Source of the DNA: Planctomycetota bacterium
Lineage (GTDB): Bacteria > Planctomycetota > GCA-002687715 > DRQF01
Direction: 5' to 3'
DNA: 10,821 nt
Assembly: GCA_015485455.1 (NCBI GenBank)
Contig: WFTN01000170.1
Coordinates: 1 to 10,821 of the forward strand
The notes under the pieces were generated by a model that was given only the letters and a program-made list of their open reading frames with translations, had not been told where the DNA came from and searched no databases. The position numbers and the translations under genes are program-made. Below, one piece after another: positions 8,053 to 10,821 of the stretch (positions within the stretch are counted from its first letter, which is position 1; each line of letters begins with the position of its first letter).

Positions 8053-9817
8053 CGACTTTCAGATCCGTTCTAGGTTGAGATTGGCAAGCGAGAATGATGC
8101 CAGCAGTTTTGTCTTCCTCAGACAAAGCATCATCAACTTCCATGGTGACTTCACCGGCGACAAGTTTCACACTGCAAGCGCCACAAATTCCAGTTCGGCA
8201 AGAATTCTCGATCTCAACGCCAATGGCGTCGGCAAGATCCAAAACCGTTTCATGCCCTTTCATCGTGCCGCTCTTTTTCGAGGCAGCAAATTCAACGCGG
8301 GGATCGGCACTCGCTTTTCCAGAAACCTTCGGTTCTTTTTCTTGCTTCTTCTTAGGAGCGCCAAATGCTTCTTTGTGGACCTGATCCTTCGGAACCTTGA
8401 GATCATCGAGTAGCTGAGAGACCGCGTCCATCATCGGATTCGGCCCGCAGATGTGCACCTGTCGACTGACAAGGTCGGGAATCGCTTCGGTGAACATCTC
8501 AGCCGAGAACCGACCTTTCCGCCCCTTCCACTTCTTACGAGTTTCGCCGGTCAAAGTGATGATTAAGTGAAAATTCGAGAATCGTGCAGCCATCTGCTCT
8601 AGCTCATCTCGAAAAATCAAGTCATCCAGATTTTTGGCGCAATGAACATAAAAGATTTCTCCGGTCCACGATCTCTCTGTGAGGTCTCGAGCCACACTCA
8701 TCATCGGCGTTGCGCCAACTCCTCCAGACACAAGAACGATACTGTCATGTTTTTCGCTATCGAATGTAAACTGCCCACTCGCTGGCAAAACGCGAATTTT
8801 CTCCCCCGGCTTCCATGTCTTATGGAGATAGGCGGAGACCAATCCATGCTCTTCCCTTTTGACTGTCAACTCTACATAGGGCCGCGATGGAGAAGAAGAG
8901 ATGGTATAGCTCCGACGCACTTTCTTGCCGTCGATCTCAACTTCGATAGTCAAGAACTGCCCTGCGAGAAATGGCAACACAAGACAAGAGTTGCGGTGGT
9001 CCGCCAGGCGAAAGGTTGACACCGATTTCGTTTCGTCGAATTTCTCAACAACAGTGAGTTCTTCTGGCCAAGCGACTGGCTGACTCGATTGAGATTTCGG
9101 CTTCATCCCTTCTTCCGAATCTGTTCGAGCAGGAGGAACCGGGACCTTGGACAACCGCGATAGAAGTTCGTTCGCTCTCTTCATCTTAGAGAAGTACATG
9201 CCGATCATCGCCACGGCAAAAAGCGTAAGAAGGGACATCATAAACAGATGAAAATAACTCAACCCGAAGAGGCCGTCCGAATCAGGAGAAGAAGAGACTG
9301 TAGCCAAGTTCATCTCATCCTTGAACCAGCGCAGGGCGACCTTGGAGGGAACTTTCCCTTCCACCAGAGCCCGGTGAGTTGCCAAGCCACTTTCGAATTC
9401 AGCTACGCCTTCCTTCATGACGCCCACGGCCTTTTCCATACTCTGAAAATCATCGCTTGCCGCTAGGCGGGACAAATCGCTCAAACCAAGACCTAAGAGA
9501 TTAGCACCGGTCCGCATGCGCTCGTGAGCTTCAGACTCCAAGCTCTTGCGTTCCTTTTCGCTCAGATGGCGAATGGCCATCAACGAAGGATAGAGATCCT
9601 TAGGGGGTGGCACCCCCATTTTCTTCATCATGCCACCCATGCCGCCTCCGCCCATCATACCCCCGGATTTGGTCGGAGATTCAGAGCTATCAGCATTTTG
9701 AGCATTTTGCTTCGGGTGATGCTTCTTATGCTCCTCTGGACTCACTTGTCCAAAACAAGAAGACGTGACGACGAGCATGAACAGAAAACCACAGACGAGT
9801 GCGACGCGGTTCGACAT
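8045..9817 (-). CDS. Membrane-tethered FAD/NAD(P)H/2Fe-2S oxidoreductase fused to a periplasmic Spy-like domain
   Basis: This 590-residue protein has an unusual architecture. Residues 1-24 form a signal sequence; 28-68 are His- and Met/Gly-rich (His30, 33, 34; Met-Gly stretch 54-68); 74-155 form a mostly helical domain resembling the C-terminal part of the neighbouring Met-rich protein. One membrane span follows (186-209), with a basic KMKR after it, which puts the rest in the cytoplasm. That part is a ferredoxin-reductase module: FAD motif RSYT (302-305), NAD(P)-binding GGVGATPM (365-372) and CGPNPMM (457-463). It ends in a plant-type 2Fe-2S ferredoxin with Cys540, Cys545, Cys548 and Cys578. 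The order FAD, NAD(P), 2Fe-2S matches Hcr-like reductases. It would pass electrons from NAD(P)H to the diheme b protein encoded directly downstream. ATG at 9817 is five bases after the upstream stop, with AAGGA about 11 bases before it. TSSC at 18-21 is a poor lipobox, so acylation is doubtful. Confidence 0.87.
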   Translation of the reverse strand: MSNRVALVCGFLFMLVVTSSCFGQVSPEEHKKHHPKQNAQNADSSESPTKSGGMMGGGGMGGMMKKMGVPPPKDLYPSLMAIRHLSEKERKSLESEAHERMRTGANLLGLGLSDLSRLAASDDFQSMEKAVGVMKEGVAEFESGLATHRALVEGKVPSKVALRWFKDEMNLATVSSSPDSDGLFGLSYFHLFMMSLLTLFAVAMIGMYFSKMKRANELLSRLSKVPVPPARTDSEEGMKPKSQSSQPVAWPEELTVVEKFDETKSVSTFRLADHRNSCLVLPFLAGQFLTIEVEIDGKKVRRSYTISSSPSRPYVELTVKREEHGLVSAYLHKTWKPGEKIRVLPASGQFTFDSEKHDSIVLVSGGVGATPMMSVARDLTERSWTGEIFYVHCAKNLDDLIFRDELEQMAARFSNFHLIITLTGETRKKWKGRKGRFSAEMFTEAIPDLVSRQVHICGPNPMMDAVSQLLDDLKVPKDQVHKEAFGAPKKKQEKEPKVSGKASADPRVEFAASKKSGTMKGHETVLDLADAIGVEIENSCRTGICGACSVKLVAGEVTMEVDDALSEEDKTAGIILACQSQPRTDLKVDA

Positions 9818-9822
9818 GGGGA

Positions 9823-10721
<899 letters not shown>

Positions 10722-10722
<1 letters not shown>

Positions 10723-10750
10723 CAGAACTTCCTTGAGAGTTTCAGAACTT
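10722..10750. repeat. Pair of 9-bp direct repeats at the start of the minus-strand unit
   Basis: TCAGAACTT occurs at 10722-10730 and again at 10742-10750, a period of 20 bp or about two helical turns. The first copy touches the ATG of the Met-rich protein, and the second sits in the leader. This could be tandem binding sites for a regulator, or chance. Confidence 0.3.
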
Positions 10751-10821
10751 GTAAGGGCATTGCCTTCATCACTCCAACGACAGAGGGCGGTAAAATATTC
10801 GCATCTTATTGAGAGAAGTGA
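10723..10821 (-). promoter_or_regulatory. Leader and presumed promoter region of the minus-strand gene set
   Basis: These 99 bases precede the first gene of the minus-strand set and contain no gene. The Shine-Dalgarno AAGGAAG is clear. The only AT-rich patch is at about 10791-10810 (minus strand AATAAGATGC GAATATTTTA), and I see no convincing paired -35/-10. A weak pair TTGGAG and TTACAA with 17-base spacing lies closer to the gene. No MerR-type (CueR/ZntR) dyad was recognised. The promoter may be further upstream, outside the window. Confidence 0.3.

Noticed and set aside
9755..9766. Lipoprotein signal (TSSC) in the reductase fusion
   Set aside because: The -3 position is Thr rather than Leu/Val/Ile, and the protein already has a membrane span, so a lipid anchor is neither well matched nor needed.

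Overview
The window looks like a piece of a Gram-negative bacterial chromosome. Base composition is roughly half G+C by eye, with exported proteins carrying signal peptides. A large protein built from tandem carboxypeptidase-regulatory-like modules, a YHS-plus-HMBD copper ATPase and Met/Gly-rich exported proteins together suggest Planctomycetota or a relative. That placement is an inference from protein style only; no rRNA or other taxonomic marker is present.

Layout. Positions 2-1690 (+) hold the C-terminal part of a protein of repeated beta-sandwich modules, cut by the left edge. It converges at about 1691-1745, with a hairpin between, on a set of six minus-strand genes that fills the rest of the window. 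In transcription order these are: a Met-rich Spy/CpxP-like periplasmic protein (10722-9823); a fusion of a similar periplasmic domain, one membrane span and a FAD/NAD(P)H/2Fe-2S reductase (9817-8045); a small membrane protein with two HX13H pairs, read as a diheme cytochrome b (8052-7279); a seven-CXXCH cytochrome c (7282-6491); a Cu(I)-type P1B ATPase with YHS and HMBD domains (6381-4072); and a Zn/Cd/Pb-type P1B ATPase (3938-1746). The first four are packed with a 5-bp gap and two overlaps (8 bp, then ATGA), so they almost certainly form one transcription unit. The two ATPases follow after gaps of 109 and 133 bp and may share the transcript or have promoters of their own.

How they may work together. 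The ATPases are recognisable metal-efflux pumps. The middle three genes have the parts of a transmembrane electron wire: cytoplasmic NAD(P)H to FAD and 2Fe-2S, then two b hemes in the membrane, then seven c hemes outside. The reductase carries on its periplasmic side a domain that resembles the C-terminal domain of the Met-rich protein encoded just upstream. This suggests metal-linked (possibly copper-linked) redox chemistry at the cell envelope, coupled genetically to Cu and Zn/Cd export. The electron acceptor, direction of flow and regulator are not visible in the window. I do not recognise this exact gene set as a described system, and it is the main candidate for something new.
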